This document shows positions 10,679 through 22,814 of a stretch of DNA of 64,000 bases, piece after piece. The notes below the pieces were generated by a model. That model saw only the letters and a list, made by a program, of their open reading frames with translations. It did not search any database and was not told where the DNA came from. The stretch comes from Arthrinium phaeospermum (lineage: Eukaryota; Ascomycota; Sordariomycetes; Amphisphaeriales; Apiosporaceae): positions 310,001-374,000 of the forward strand of contig QYRS01000012.1 of NCBI GenBank assembly GCA_006503535.1, written 5' to 3'. Made by a program: the position numbers and the translations under genes. The first letter of the stretch is position 1. Every line of letters starts with the position of its first letter.

Positions 10679-12436
10679 ATGGCGGGCGAGGACGTGGTCG
10701 GCATGATTGAGGCCCTCTGGCGCCGAAGGTCTGCATCTCTCGCTGTGTATTGCTTGATGGACAACTGTTGGCTTCACCATAACCGAATTTCAGCATGCAG
10801 AGCCGAAACCCCTTGCGCGGCGGCCCTACGAAGCCCATGACGATTGACACGGATGAGATCTTTCCACTGCACTTCCTTGACAATCAAATGAGCCCTCGAG
10901 AACTCGTCTTGAGCCAGACCTTGCTGTTCAACTCGGTACTCGATGCGACGAAACTACATGATGGTCTCGTGAAGCTGGTGTCTAATGGTGACTGGCGTAA
11001 GCTGGGCGGGCGGCTCCGCAAGCAAGTGAGTGAAGACCCCTGTCCTGCCTCCGGGAGTCGTGGGATACAAGCTAATCATGTCATCTATCCGGTCTCTAGC
11101 GCGATGGTTTACTGGAGCTCCATGTGCCGAGGGAGTTCACGGCAGAGCGCCCCGCGGTTCTCTTCAGCGCCGAGACCTTGGACATGCCCGTTGGCGAGCA
11201 CCCACTTGCCAGCCGCCTACCCCAGGCGACGGCGGCAGCCGGGGGTGGTAGCCCGTCTCTGCATCCCGGGTCCACAGAATTTAAGGAATTCGGCATCGTC
11301 CCCGGCTGGTGCACCAAGCAGGACGACTACCTCTCCGCGACGACCCCGCACTGAGCCTCCGCGTCATCGTATTTGCCGACGCTACCATCGTGTCGCTCAC
11401 GGTGCCCCATGTCGTCGCCGGTGCCCTAGGCTTCCAGTCCATCTTCTTGGCCTGGTCTGCGGCGCTGCGCGATGACGGAGCTGCCATTCTACCGTTGCTG
11501 GGAGCGCAACAAGACGTCCTCGACAGTATCGGTGGAGAAGAAGAGGGAGGGGAAGTCCAGTTGACGGAGCCGTACATCCTCACCCCAAAAGAGATGACAG
11601 GATTGGGCATGGCCAAGTTCGCTTCCCGACTTCTCTGGAACGTCTTTTGGCGGCCTACGGTCGGCTCGCGCTCCATCTGCTTACCGCGCGAGTTCGTATC
11701 GCGACTGCGCGAAAAGTGCATTCGGGAGGCCGAGGCAGCGAGCGAGGACGGCAAGCCTGTGTTTCTGAGCGACGGAGATGTCCTGACGGCATGGACGACC
11801 AGCTTCGTGGTGCGTGCGCGGGGCGGGACACGGCCGGCGTTGGCCATGAACGCCGTCGACCTCGTCGGTCGAGTCAAGAGCTTTCGAGATGCCGTCGATG
11901 GGCTCTACGTACAGAACCTGGCGGGCGGTGCCTTCACAGACATCGGCGTCGATCTCGCCATGAACCGGCCGCTCGGGGAAGTCGCGCAGGCGATCCGCAC
12001 CAGCATCCAGGAACAGGTTACAGAGGAGCAGATTCGCGCCCAGTTGCGCCGGCACAAGGCGATAGGACTCGGCCAGCGGGATTCGCTCTTTGGCGACCCC
12101 GACGCTCAGTTGTTGATCTACAGCAACTGGACCAAGTTCGACCTGTTCAACGCGTGCGACTTTGGGCCCGCTGTCATCGGATCACCGGAAACGGAGACCG
12201 TTTCTTCTTCCAAGATTAGCAGCGATGATGCGACCGCCGTGACGCCGCCGGGTAAGCCTGTGTACATGCACTGCAGTTCGGTCGAAGACAGCCGGTTCCA
12301 GCGGGATTGTTTCGTCATCACGGGCAAAGACCTGCGGGGCACCTACTGGATGACGGCCTTCCTCTACCCTGAAGACTTCGCGCCGTTCGAGGAGTACATT
12401 GAGCAGACTTGGGAGGAAATTAGATCATGGAGCTGA
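10679..12436 (+). CDS. Fungal acyltransferase (transferase/trichothecene 3-O-acetyltransferase-like)
   Basis: The likely structure has exon 1 at 10679-10728, exon 2 at 10794-11025 and exon 3 at 11100-12436. Exon 1 starts AAAATGG and ends at a weak GTCTGC donor, so it is less certain. The start could instead be the ATG at 10795. The protein of about 500 residues begins DEIFPLHFLDNQM, continues with WRKLGGRLRK, then DDYLSA and LSLRVIVFADATIVSLTVPH, and ends with a DFG motif in NACDFGPAVIG and a TYWMTAFLYPEDF segment. This order fits the BAHD-like fungal transferase family (PF02458), which moves acyl groups from CoA to alcohols or amines. The catalytic His is at 11408-11410, but the usual HxxxD reads HVVAG. 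One base is missing near 11335-11340, where LSADDPALSL is expected. It probably decorates the isocyanide product, which is inferred from position only. Confidence 0.82.
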
Positions 12437-14114
12437 AGGAGGCGATGCTGAACTTTTCAGTAGCAGCTTTGATGCAGATGCATATGTCAACAAGCACGCT
12501 TCGTATGTTGTGGTACAGCCGCTGCAGGTCTTGTTGTCAGCTACCTAGGTGGTATGCAGGCTTCGTAAACCTAATGCTGTAGCGAAGGCTAATGGAACCT
12601 TCCATTAAGCGCACAGCTGCTGGCGCGCAGGGCGGTGCTTTGACTTCAGTTGAAATACAGCAATTTCATATTCGCTTTGGGGCGACGGTAGCTGGGCTCA
12701 ACCCAAATGGCAGCGCTTGCGCATGAAAATAGACGCGATACACATTTACAGTCTATCGGTCAGTCAGTCATTCAATGCAAAGCAAAGCAACCGAAACACA
12801 TGTGTCATCAGATGTCGAGACAGCAGTTGAGTACATTGGAGACATTGGAGGTGCCGAGAAAGGTGGCGCCCGATAGATTGAACAGGCCAGAAAAGTTGGC
12901 CAGGTGTTTGTTTGTTCGAGCTGCAGCCACACTGCGCATTCTGCTCCATTCTCATCAAATTCTCCCGACCACCAAATGAGCGATCAGTTATGTTACGTGA
13001 GGAAGAGGATAGACGACGAAGCCCCGCTTCTACCCCATGTGGCACTTCCGATAGGAACATGACTGCAGCCTTACACGACAGACGCTCGATGTCCGCTCCC
13101 GAGCCATTGGTAGTGTTACGATGCGACGCGACAAAACTTGGATGTGTCTTCTCTCATTTGGCGTCGTTTTCTCGTATGAACCACCCACTCCTGCCGACTC
13201 CGACGCTCACTCGAATTGCGTGTCTTTTCTCCGTCAGCGCTGGTATGTCCAGTTCGACTAGCTCTCAGCTGCGGCGTGGGTGGTGGGTTCTCTGACGATA
13301 GCCTACCGGTGGGGGGAGATGGTGGGTTGAACAAGGTTTTGGTCCGGGGAACACAGCTGACAGGTTCTAAATTTGACCTTGATTAGTGACTAAAATCCCA
13401 CGAGGAAAACGATCAGCGAGGTCCAGACCCAACTGGAGGAAACCCTTTCGCTCCTCCTTCCCGCCTCGGTCTTGGCCGAGCCCTTCAGCTGGTATGCTGT
13501 CGGGGGTCCAGGATGCCAGGTTTTGCCCAGCATGTGTTGCTAGCAATGCAGAGACGGGCACGCATATCGTATGCACGCCCGAACCAACAGAGGAGGCATT
13601 GGCGAATCACGAATGGCCCTCATCACCGTCACCGCCCTGGTGGGTGGTAGGCAAAAGGCTGGACATGCACACCATCTCCAAAACCGTCGTACTACACATC
13701 TCGTCGTCACAAGCTGTGGTGGCAGGGAGCATAGCGTTGGCTGTTTTACTCAGTCCGTCGTTACCTCCTGGCGGGTGTTCCCTCTTTCCCTCCTCCTCCC
13801 CTGACGCAACCCTGCAGTAGGTTGGATTTGATGTATGAAGCAATGTTGTCAGGCTGGCCGGGATGATATGAACCTCTTAGCCCTTCATAATATGTCGCTA
13901 TGTCCCTTCCTCAGGCCCCCTGACCCTGTAGACTCTTCGTCAAATCCTACAAACATTCGCAAGTGCTTACACGGACGACCACGGGAAGCCGCTGTAGATT
14001 TAATAAACGGCCATCAGCCGCAACGGGTGCTTGCCTACTTGCAGCGTACTTGATTCTTTCGCTTCTTTTTCAACCATCTCCGGCGCATCATTGCGCGTGG
14101 TGGTTTGAAACAGG
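12437..14114. other. Intergenic region
   Basis: ORFs up to 144 codons occur but show no domain, splice pattern or bias. No RNA gene was seen. The last part probably holds the promoter of the next gene. Confidence 0.45.
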
Positions 14115-16946
14115 ATGGCTCATGTTGGGGATTGGGATGGGAGACAGCGAACTGTGGATGCTCCAGCGGGCGGAGGCGAGCCCACTGTTCGTTCCAGTCC
14201 AACGGAATCATCGCCCGCCGCGACACAGGCCATCCCACCAAAGCAATACTTGTACGCTAGCGACACCAACACCGCAGCACAACCACCAAGCCATTCGTAC
14301 AGCAATAACAATAACAACTATTCACATGCCGCTCCCGTATCACCAGCGTCTCAGTGGGCATCTGGAGGTGACATCGGTGCCCAGTTTGCGGGCTACGACA
14401 ATACAGTAGGCGGCAATGGACAACAGCAGCACCAACATGTCTCTCCGGAGCTGTCTTCTGCTGGTTTCAGCGGCGGGGTGATGGGCAGCCCACCAGCAGC
14501 TGGCGACCAACAGCAACGACAACAACAAACATCGTCAGCCTTCCACTACCAAGAGTCTCAAATCCCGAGGCCAACGTCAACAGCCCGTCCCAAGCCAAGC
14601 CCGCTCCAGTTTGAGGACAGCAACTATGCCAACATCTACGCATCGCCCGGTCTGTCGACCGGCTCCAACTTCATGCCCTACGCCACCACCCAGTACAGCC
14701 GCGCAGATTCCGAGGCCCGCCTCCTGCACACGCACACGCAACAGACGGCGGGCGCACCACAACCCGCGTGGGCGCAGCCTCAACCACTCCGCCGCCCTAC
14801 GCGGCCGTCCTGGCGCCGCCGAAGAAGTGGTATCAGCTGCGCCAAGCGTGGGTCATGTATATGTTCTTACCTTCGGACTCTTGTGTGCTGTTGGCCACCA
14901 CCTCTTTTACAAGTCGTTGAACGGGAAGCCGGCCACCGACCAGCTCACCATGTTGCGGTACGGCACCGTGCTCGCTTTCGCGGCCAAGGCCGGGTTCGTC
15001 GCTTGTATCGTCACGGCTTTCCGCCAGCGCATCTGGGCTACGGTGCGCAACAAGATCCTTAGTGTCGCCGCCATCGATTCGCTCTTCGCGGCGACGGAGG
15101 ATGTGGTGTCCCTCTTCAACATGGAGGTATATAAGAAGGCGAGGATCGCCATGCTTCTGGCCGTGGTTGCCTGGTAGGTCATAGAGACGCATGCTTCACA
15201 GGTGCCCACACTTACACGTAGCAGGCTCACCCCGATAGTCATCATTCTGACCAGCAATACGCTTGGTGTGGAACTGGCCTCTGACAGGCAAGCACCACAT
15301 GCCCAGGAATCCGGACATTGAACTTCTCTCAAGAGGAGATGGAAGACTGGCACAAAACCACTCGGATCAATGGACTCATTGGGACTTCCATGACCTTTTG
15401 GAACTCGACCAAGGATCCGAATGACCCCGATGGTCCCGGGTTCGACTACTATACCGCCCAAAGCGGGCAGCTCACACAGATCGCAACGCTTAGTACACTG
15501 TCTCAGCAAGTCATGAGCCCCAAAGGCGCCTCCATGGAGATATGCGGCTCTGGGTGGAACTGTACCTACACCATCAACTTCACAGCGCCAGGCTATAAGT
15601 GTACGGAGTGGCCAGTGGTGTCGGGTCGACGCCGAAGCAACTAGGCGGTAACAAGGCGCCTTTGGGACAGACATTCTTCTGCCCGAGGGAAATTTTAGTT
15701 ATTATACCTTTGCGACGCTGGCGACTATGGCGATGAACAGTTCCACGGAGTCCAGCCGGTGGCATGCCGATTGACAACGGGACCCGCATCCTGACGACAA
15801 ATTACCGAAAACATGGGCGCCTTTCGTACGGAGCCCCTTTGGGTCGGGTATTCAGTGGAAGGACCAAAACACCGCACCGCCAGACAATGACACCGAGCCA
15901 GGCTGGAAAGACGCTTTCATCCCAAAGCTGTTCGCATGCGAACACTACGTGACGGATTATGAAGTGGTATTCAACTTCACAGGCAACCAACAATCACCAA
16001 CGTCACAAAGAGAAACTTTCGGCATCCCGTAATCGACACAGTCTATCAACCCGACAAAATGGCCAACGACGGCACCAGTGACAACATCACTGCGACACCG
16101 GAAGAGAACATCTACCCAACGACACGGGTCCGTACGGCTAGTGGCCGCCTACCACTCTCTCGGTGCCCATCTACGCGAGTATGTCAACGGTACCATCGTG
16201 TCGAATCCCGTCGGCAACCCGATCGGGAACACCAAGGCCGTACAGACGAAACTCGACTGACACGCGATTTCTTCCCCTACGCGGATCTGCAGGGCGGTGT
16301 CCAGGAGTTTTCGAGGACAATCTCTCTTCTAGTACCAGCAGTTCCGGCGTCGTCTGGGCCGCGCCAAGCTGACACCAAGAGCGGCGGCGCCACCACCACG
16401 GGCCCCGCCACGGGATTCACATCAACCGCAGAGCGATGCTAAGGATCAGGACGGAAAGAAGAAAGTGATCCTCTACCCTGTACAACTGCACCAAGTCGCG
16501 CGAGAACAGAGAACATCGATCGACCTCTGGATCGTGTACGCCGTGGCATGCTGTGCGCCCTGGCCGCCATGGTACTGGGACGGCGGCGGTGCTGGAGAAC
16601 GAGGGCGTGCTCCGCAACACGAAATTTTCGAGCATTGTGGCGGCGACGCGGGGGCCCGCGCTCGGAAGGTGCGTTGGCACGAGGACGCCCAGGGGATCAT
16701 CACGCCGATGTCAAGAAGATGCGCGTCGGGTATGGGGTCGTACAACAGTCGCCGCTCAGCGGTGGCGGGGTGGGGGTTGGTGCCGAGGGTCAAGGGTTGG
16801 GGGTAACTAGTTTAATGCCGCGATGGATGATCTCGCTCGGTACGAGGCAGTCGATGGTGGGCAGTCCGGAGTTGCAGCAGCAGCAGCAGCAGCAGCAGCG
16901 ATTAGTAGCTATGGCGGTGCCGGTGTCGCTGGGGGGGACGAGGTAG
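14115..16946 (+). CDS. Large multi-pass membrane protein, formylmethionine-deformylase-like, with many frame breaks
   Basis: The N-terminal 200 residues are low-complexity, rich in Gln, Ser, Pro, Ala and Asn (MAHVGDWDGRQRTVDAP onward). They are followed by TTPPPYAAVLAPPKKW and the conserved core YQLRQAWVMYMF, LTFGLLCAVGHHLFYKSLNG, ATVRNKILSVAAIDSLF, a membrane span at IAMLLAVVAW, an intron near 15175-15222, then LTPIVVI and CPGIRTLNFSQEEMEDW. An extracellular part has CGSGWNCTYTINFTAPGYKC and FACEHYVTDYEVVFNFTG, with many N-glycosylation sites. It ends in another span (AVACLCALAAMVLG). This matches a family of fungal membrane proteins often labelled formylmethionine deformylase-like. That name comes from automatic annotation and no deformylase motif is seen. 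The frame must shift at least six times (near 14775, 14870, 15290, 15610, 15950 and 16130), mostly by one missing base. The 3' end is uncertain. Confidence 0.6.
16875..16898 (+). repeat. (CAG)8 trinucleotide repeat
   Basis: Eight perfect CAG units encode eight Gln in the frame that ends at 16946. They may lie in the last exon of the membrane-protein gene or just after its stop. Confidence 0.9.
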
Positions 16947-17675
16947 GTATGGGTTCGGGCTCGAGGGTGATGTGAGGCAGTCGAGGAGGGAGAGCAGCAT
17001 GTTCCGGGGGAGATAGACCGCGAGATGACTCGTTACATAACGACTTGCTGCAGCTTGGTTTGGCTTGGATCTTCTTCGCGTAGGCGCTTGGGTTGGGGAT
17101 TTGATCAATTGGGTATACCATCTGCCATCTGGCTCCTGAGGCTTTCAACATTCTAGACGGAAGCAACCTTCTTATCATCCATAGTGTCTAATTGGTAATG
17201 TTTTCAATATGAGACGCTTCTTCTTATTCCTGTTTTCTATATATACAGATACCTACTCGCCTTCTTCTACGTATTACCTTCGTACCTACCTTGACTTACC
17301 TGCACTTACCTTGCTCATACACAGCGAAGGTACAGCCCTGCTCGCTCATACATTGTATGTGCGCCTAGATGTTCAGCCATCGGAGCCAGTCAAGGCACGT
17401 CAGGCGGTGGCCGTCTTCGACACTCGTCGCATTGTTCATGGTTGCATTGCTGCATTGCCATGGAAAAACTCCTGGTCAGAGTCACACTTGCAGCAGTAGT
17501 AAGAGTTGGCCATTTTGCTTGTAGGGGTTGGTTGGAAGTGTGTGGTATGTAACAGGTGTGTTGAATATTGGTAAAGCGGGCGATGAGATTGATGATGGTG
17601 CTGGGGGGTAACCGATGACAAGACGGCATCTCGGGCCCGACTTTATAGACTTGATGGGTCTTTGAGGTCATTTGC
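16947..17675. other. Intergenic region
   Basis: Nothing coding was recognised. A stretch near 17265-17335 repeats the motif TACCTT/TTACCT several times. Confidence 0.45.
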
Positions 17676-18126
17676 TCTTTGGCGTCGTCTTTGAGCTTGG
17701 CTAGAACACTCTGGTTCGAGACTAGAGTTATACATCAACATTGTCGAGCCGACAGACACGGCAATAGTACCAGAGGTGGCTGAATGCTCTGTCCGTCGAC
17801 AATGACTCGAGAATGGTGGCCTGAGCAGCCACACAATTATCGACAAGACAATGGCATAGTGTGATGCTAAAAATAGGAGTATCGGTCGGTATGGTAAGTT
17901 CTTTGGCGTCGTCTTTGAGCTTGGCTAGAACACTCTGGTTCGAGACTAGAGTTATACATCAACATTGTCGAGCCGACAGACACGGCAATAGTTACCAGAG
18001 GTGGCTGAATTGCTCTTGTCCGTCGACAATGACTCGAGAATGGTGGCTGAGCAGCCACACAATTATCGACAATGGCATAGTGTGATGCTAAAAATAGGAG
18101 TATCGGTCGGATATGGTAAGTTCTTT
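17676..18126. repeat. Imperfect tandem duplication, about 223 bp x 2
   Basis: The copy starting at 17676 (TCTTTGGCGTCGTC) is repeated directly from about 17900 to 18126. The copies differ at about five places, all insertions or deletions (for example TAGTACC versus TAGTTACC, and GTGGCCTGAG versus GTGGCTGAG). I found no base substitution. There is no coding frame, no terminal inverted repeat and no transposon gene. This looks more like an assembly artefact or a recent duplication read at low quality than a mobile element. Confidence 0.85.
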
Positions 18127-20929
18127 GTGCCGAACCATAAGAGTTTACATTATCCTGAAGGGTGGGTTATGGAGAACGTCACCGGGACCATGGGATGGCC
18201 ATGGAAGAAGTCGGGACGCCCGAAGCGACAACAATTCAGCCGCAGACTGGATTTGGCCGAGAGCATATGCACCAACGCACCTCGTCATCCCAATACAGCA
18301 AGTAACGCGGGCTGACTCGAGAGGAGCGCTCAGATCATACGTCCCGAGAGGTTGGCAGAGTGGGAGGTGTCCACGGTGGATGGATTGCGATGGTCCACCA
18401 AAGGAATCTTGGTTTCTTGGTCTGGCGGTAATCCAGGGCCAACTCGCGCGCATTCCGCGGAATATGGGGAACCATCTACATGTCCCAAAAGATGCCATCG
18501 GATTTCGCAATTTGCGGGCTAGAGAATCAGATCAGCCCTCATCTGGCAGTCCAATCCATTGGACCTGATCTCATTCCACCAGACTCAAGGGGTTGGGTGC
18601 AGTGGTTCTTGGGCGGCAATGGCATTATGTATGGGGCACTACCACCAACCAATGCTATTATTAGCCCAATGTGGCTGGTACCGCCCACCCGTTAACGGTT
18701 ACTGCTAAAAAAAAAGTGCCCGACAGGACACCAGATCTGCCGAGAAATCGGCCTGACCTTATGCGCGATCCGACGCGACAGGGTGTAACCATACCTACCA
18801 GACCGTACCTCCCCCCTAGGTAAGGTCCAATCTAGATTGCCTCTGCTGTGCGACATTTTCCCATAACAGCAATTGGGACACTTGCATTGCCCAAACACCT
18901 ACAAATTCAATGGCTGGCAGCTGGTCCTTGTGACACCCAAGCCAGTGCCCGACAAGTCGCCTCGGTTGCCAATGAAATGATGAGGTGGCCGTCGTATCAT
19001 CTCATCTTCGCTCACCACCATCCCTTCAGGCTCCTCCGACAGGCGGGCAGGGTCAGCAAGGTTTCGTCCTGATCATTCCGTGTATTGACCGTTGGGTCGC
19101 AAGACAGCTAGCTGAGCAAGCCAACGAGTAATAATAACGAATTGAGCGATCAACGAGCAGAGATCAAGTGGTCTCGTGGCCGATAACCCGTCCGTCTTGC
19201 TTTTCGTCATCGTTCACGCTGCGAGGCACGAGGTAAAGAGGGGAGGGAGCCACTCGTACGTCTCCCGGTTCATGGTTTGGATCGTCAGCCCCGACGGCTT
19301 ACCCTCACCTCGTCTCCCCGCCGTCAATAGGAAGCGATGCCACCGGCGTGCAGTGGGGTTGCTTACCGCTGCTGGCTAAGGAGAGACTGGGTGGTTTTCA
19401 GCACAAGCGCGCTCGACACATTGACGATTTGCTGTAGTAGCCCCGCCGAATCCAGTGGCCGCGATAGGTACCACTTGTCTCCAGTGCTGGGACCTGGCTC
19501 TGGTCGCATGGAACTTACTCCAGCCAAGATTTGCACCGCCCGGGCAAACCCGTCACCTCCCGTCCTCCCCGCTAACCGACCTGGTTGGATTCTGGCGGTG
19601 GGCGATCTCCCTTCCACTTCCAGTTTCCTTTCCAACCTTCCATCGGATGGCAACCTGCGATCAACCATTGATCCTCTTTGCTTTAGCTCTAAAGTCGGCC
19701 CAGCAGCGGTCCCCCTTTTGCACACACTGTACCATGTTAGATATCTGTACGTAAACAGTGAAGGCGCGCGCGATTTATTTCTCTCTTTTCTCCCATCAGG
19801 GCGAATGAAGCACCCTTGCAACCCACCCCCATCCGCCTTACACGTCCCTTTTTTTCAGGTGTCGATGTCATGCAATCGTGAGTGGTGGGAAGCCTCGTTC
19901 AATCTCCGGAGGGTGTGTGTCTGTAGCTGTGTGGTGTGCTGCTTGCCGCCTCCTGCATTGAGGTCCAACCAACGGCACCGGCAATCGGACGGAGACACAG
20001 CACTGGCCGATTGGGATGTCTCCGTATGCATGTGCTCGTAATGATTGTGAGGGTTGGCCAGGTCACGCATAGAATAACGCTCGATCACATCATCCTGCAT
20101 TTTGGTCACAATCAGAGATCCGGGGAAGAGCATGGCATCAAACCTGATTGCACCAAGCGTGCTGCCGAACGTGAATTGCTCTGCTGGTCGCTTTGTTAGT
20201 CGTTATGCGTACTTCACGTTCCATTCGGCTTCCTCACATTGGTGTGCCGTTCAACCGCTAACCATGCCTAACCAGTTGGTTGGCAACCAATCACCGTGGG
20301 GGGTCCAATTGGAAACGTCCTCTGAATGGGCGGTTGAACGAAACAACTTGCTGCTGCTCCCCTAGCTGCACAGTACAAGTAAGCAAGCCAGCCAAAACGG
20401 GGACCCTCGTCGGTTCTTTGTATGTGCCGCAATACTGCCCATATCGTGGAAGCAGCGTGCGCAGCATTAAGTAAAGAGGCAACCTCCCCGACTGCTTCGG
20501 ACCTGTCGTGGCATCTCGAGCTCGACTCTCCATACTTATGCTATATTGTCGGTAAACACAAGGCCATCCTCGAGCTGCTCCCTGTCCCAGCTCCATTATA
20601 GTCCCCTGCCCGTAAGGCGATGAGAGCCTCCTTTTTCTAGTCCCCGTCTCCGACACTTCATCCACTGCTTCCTTGCAGCGTTCACCGCCAGGTCGGCACA
20701 CACGCACGCACGCACGCACCACGACGCTTTGGTGGCTGGACTGTGGCCTCAGCGTCCTTTAGCGATTCGCTTTAATAAACCGCCTTGCCTCTTGTCGCAT
20801 CGGCCATCGATCGCCTTGCTGCTGTGTGCTCGACTCGTATTTCCGGTAACGATACTTTATCGAATTACTCGACCTTTTTGTTATTCTGCTTGCATTGCCT
20901 GCTCGGCCGCGGCGCAATCCCACCACACC
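18127..20929. other. Intergenic region with promoter of the next gene
   Basis: ORFs up to 234 codons exist (19337-20041) but lack domains and codon bias. A short (CACG)n microsatellite lies at 20701-20719, just before a probable C/T-rich promoter. Confidence 0.45.
20701..20719 (+). repeat. (CACG)n microsatellite
   Basis: Four to five units of CACG/CGCA lie about 210 bp upstream of the start codon at 20930. Confidence 0.8.
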
Positions 20930-22814
20930 ATGCCCATGGAGACGGTAACGATTATTAACAACTCGGGGAAGATCATTACGAACGTGAGTACCGACCGACC
21001 CTGCACCCACCACTTGCACTCTATCTGCAATCTGCACATCTCACTGCTTGCATTTGCGCTGCACTGCCGTCCTCGCCGTGCACAACGGCACGGCACGGCG
21101 GCACCTCTGATTTCTTGTGCACCGCCCCGCACTGTTCAATCAGTCTTGACTTTTAACACGCCACTTCCCCACCAGCCGCATCTCAATGCTGCTGCTGTTG
21201 CGGATGAACTTACACTAATGCAAATGGAAAAATAGGGCAAGCACCTATTCGGTCTCTTCAAAGAAGCCAAGGCATCCTACCAGGAGAAGAAGGCCGCCGT
21301 CCAGGCCCAGCGAGCCGTCAAGCGCAGCAATACCTATGACGTAGCCTGCACGCCCGAGTACTACGACGAGGTCGAATACCTCAGCGAGGGCGGCCGCCGC
21401 CTCTCCATCGACGATGCCGCCTCCCACACCTCGTCGCGCCGGAGCCACCAGTCGCGCCACTCGCGGGCCCCGACCCTGCTGACCGAGTCGAACCTCAAGA
21501 CGCTGAGCGAGGTGTCGTCGGTGACGCCCTCGCGCGCCCCGACCCGCGCCTCGAAATCGCAGTACAACCGCGGCTCGCCCTATGCCGGAGACCATGAGCT
21601 GGCCCTCAGCAAACCGAGCCTCGCGCGGACGCGGACGCTGCCGATGGAGGTCATTGAGAGCCAGAGCTTTTACGACAGCCAGCCGGCAATGCAGCCGCTG
21701 ACTCGGCGGGCCACCGTCGACCCGGCCAAGGTCGCCAAGGAGGACAAGAAGATCGACCTGAACATGGCGTACGGCAGCATCCCGCCCGACCTGGCGGAGC
21801 GCGTGGACCTGGACCCGGCGTACAAGGCGGCGCAGAAGGAGCGCCGTGCGCAGGACCTGACCCAGAAGATCGAGGGGTTGTTGACCGAGGCCCACTGCGT
21901 GCACCACACAGCCCAGCACATGATCACCCACCTGCAGGCCAATCCGGAGGCCGCGGCGGCCGTCGCCTTGACGCTGGCTGAGCTCTCAGCCCTCCTGGGA
22001 AAGATGTCGCCGGGATTCCTGGGCGCCATCAAGGCCGGCAGCCCCGCCGTCTTCGCCCTGCTGGCCAGCCCGCAGTTCCTCATCGCCGCGGGCGCCGCAG
22101 TCGGCATGACGGTCGTCATGTTTGGCGGCTGGAAGATCGTTAAGCGCATCGCGGACGCGCACCAGGAGATTTCCGGCGCCGGCGCACCGCATGCCGTGCC
22201 CATGGCGTTCGAGGCCAACCAGGGTTCGCGGACGGTGCGGCCGAACTACCCCGCCACGGAGCGCAGTGGTTCGGTCTTCGACGAGGCGCTCGTCTTGGAG
22301 GAGGAGCTGAGCAGCATCGAGACGTGGCGCCGGGGCATCTCGCACTGCGGCGCCGACGACGAGAGCAGCGTCGACCTGGAGCTCATCACGCCCGAGGCCA
22401 TGCACAGCCAGTACGGCGGCGGCAACGACGACGCGCGGACGGTGCGCAGCGTGCGGACGAACAAGACGTCCAAGACGCACAAGACGTCCAAGACGGACCG
22501 GACCGAGAAGTCGCACAAGACCTCGTCGTCCTACAGCCGCAGCGAGGCGCCCACCGAGTACCGCCACAGCAGCAGCCGGACGGTGCGGGACGGCGACAGC
22601 GTGGCGGGCAGCGAGCGCAGCCACCGCAGCGGCCATAGCCATCACAGCTCCGGTCGAAGCGGACGGTCAAGACCATCGAGGACGGCAGCCGGGACCGGGA
22701 AAGCAGTTTCGAGGCCGTGGTCGGCAAGCCAAGAAGGACAACATGCTCAAGAACCTGTTCAAGAAGAAGAAGGAGAAGGACGAGCGGAGCCGCATGGAGT
22801 CGGTTCTTGCCTAA
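20930..22814 (+). CDS. Conserved fungal protein of unknown function with one hydrophobic segment
   Basis: Exon 1 (20930-20983) encodes METVTIINNSGKIITN after two residues. A 252-bp phase-0 intron ends at 21235, and exon 2 continues GKHLFGLFKEAKASYQEKKAAV. The middle contains Ser/Arg-rich segments, then a helical region ending in a hydrophobic, Ala/Gly-rich stretch of about 25 residues (AVFALLASPQFLIAAGAAVG, MTVVMFGG) followed by WKIVKRI. This could be a membrane anchor. The C-terminal third is Ser/Thr/Lys-rich with repeated KTSKT motifs. The open frame runs on to 23125, but protein-like sequence moves to another frame near 22655 (RTVKTIEDGSRDRESSFEAV) and again near 22725 (AKKDNMLKNLFKKKK), ending ERSRMESVLA at a TAA at 22812-22814. 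Two missing bases explain this. No enzymatic motif was found. Confidence 0.75.

Noticed and set aside
17676..18126. Direct repeat as a possible pair of LTRs
   Set aside because: The copies abut with no internal element, lack TG...CA ends and differ only by indels.
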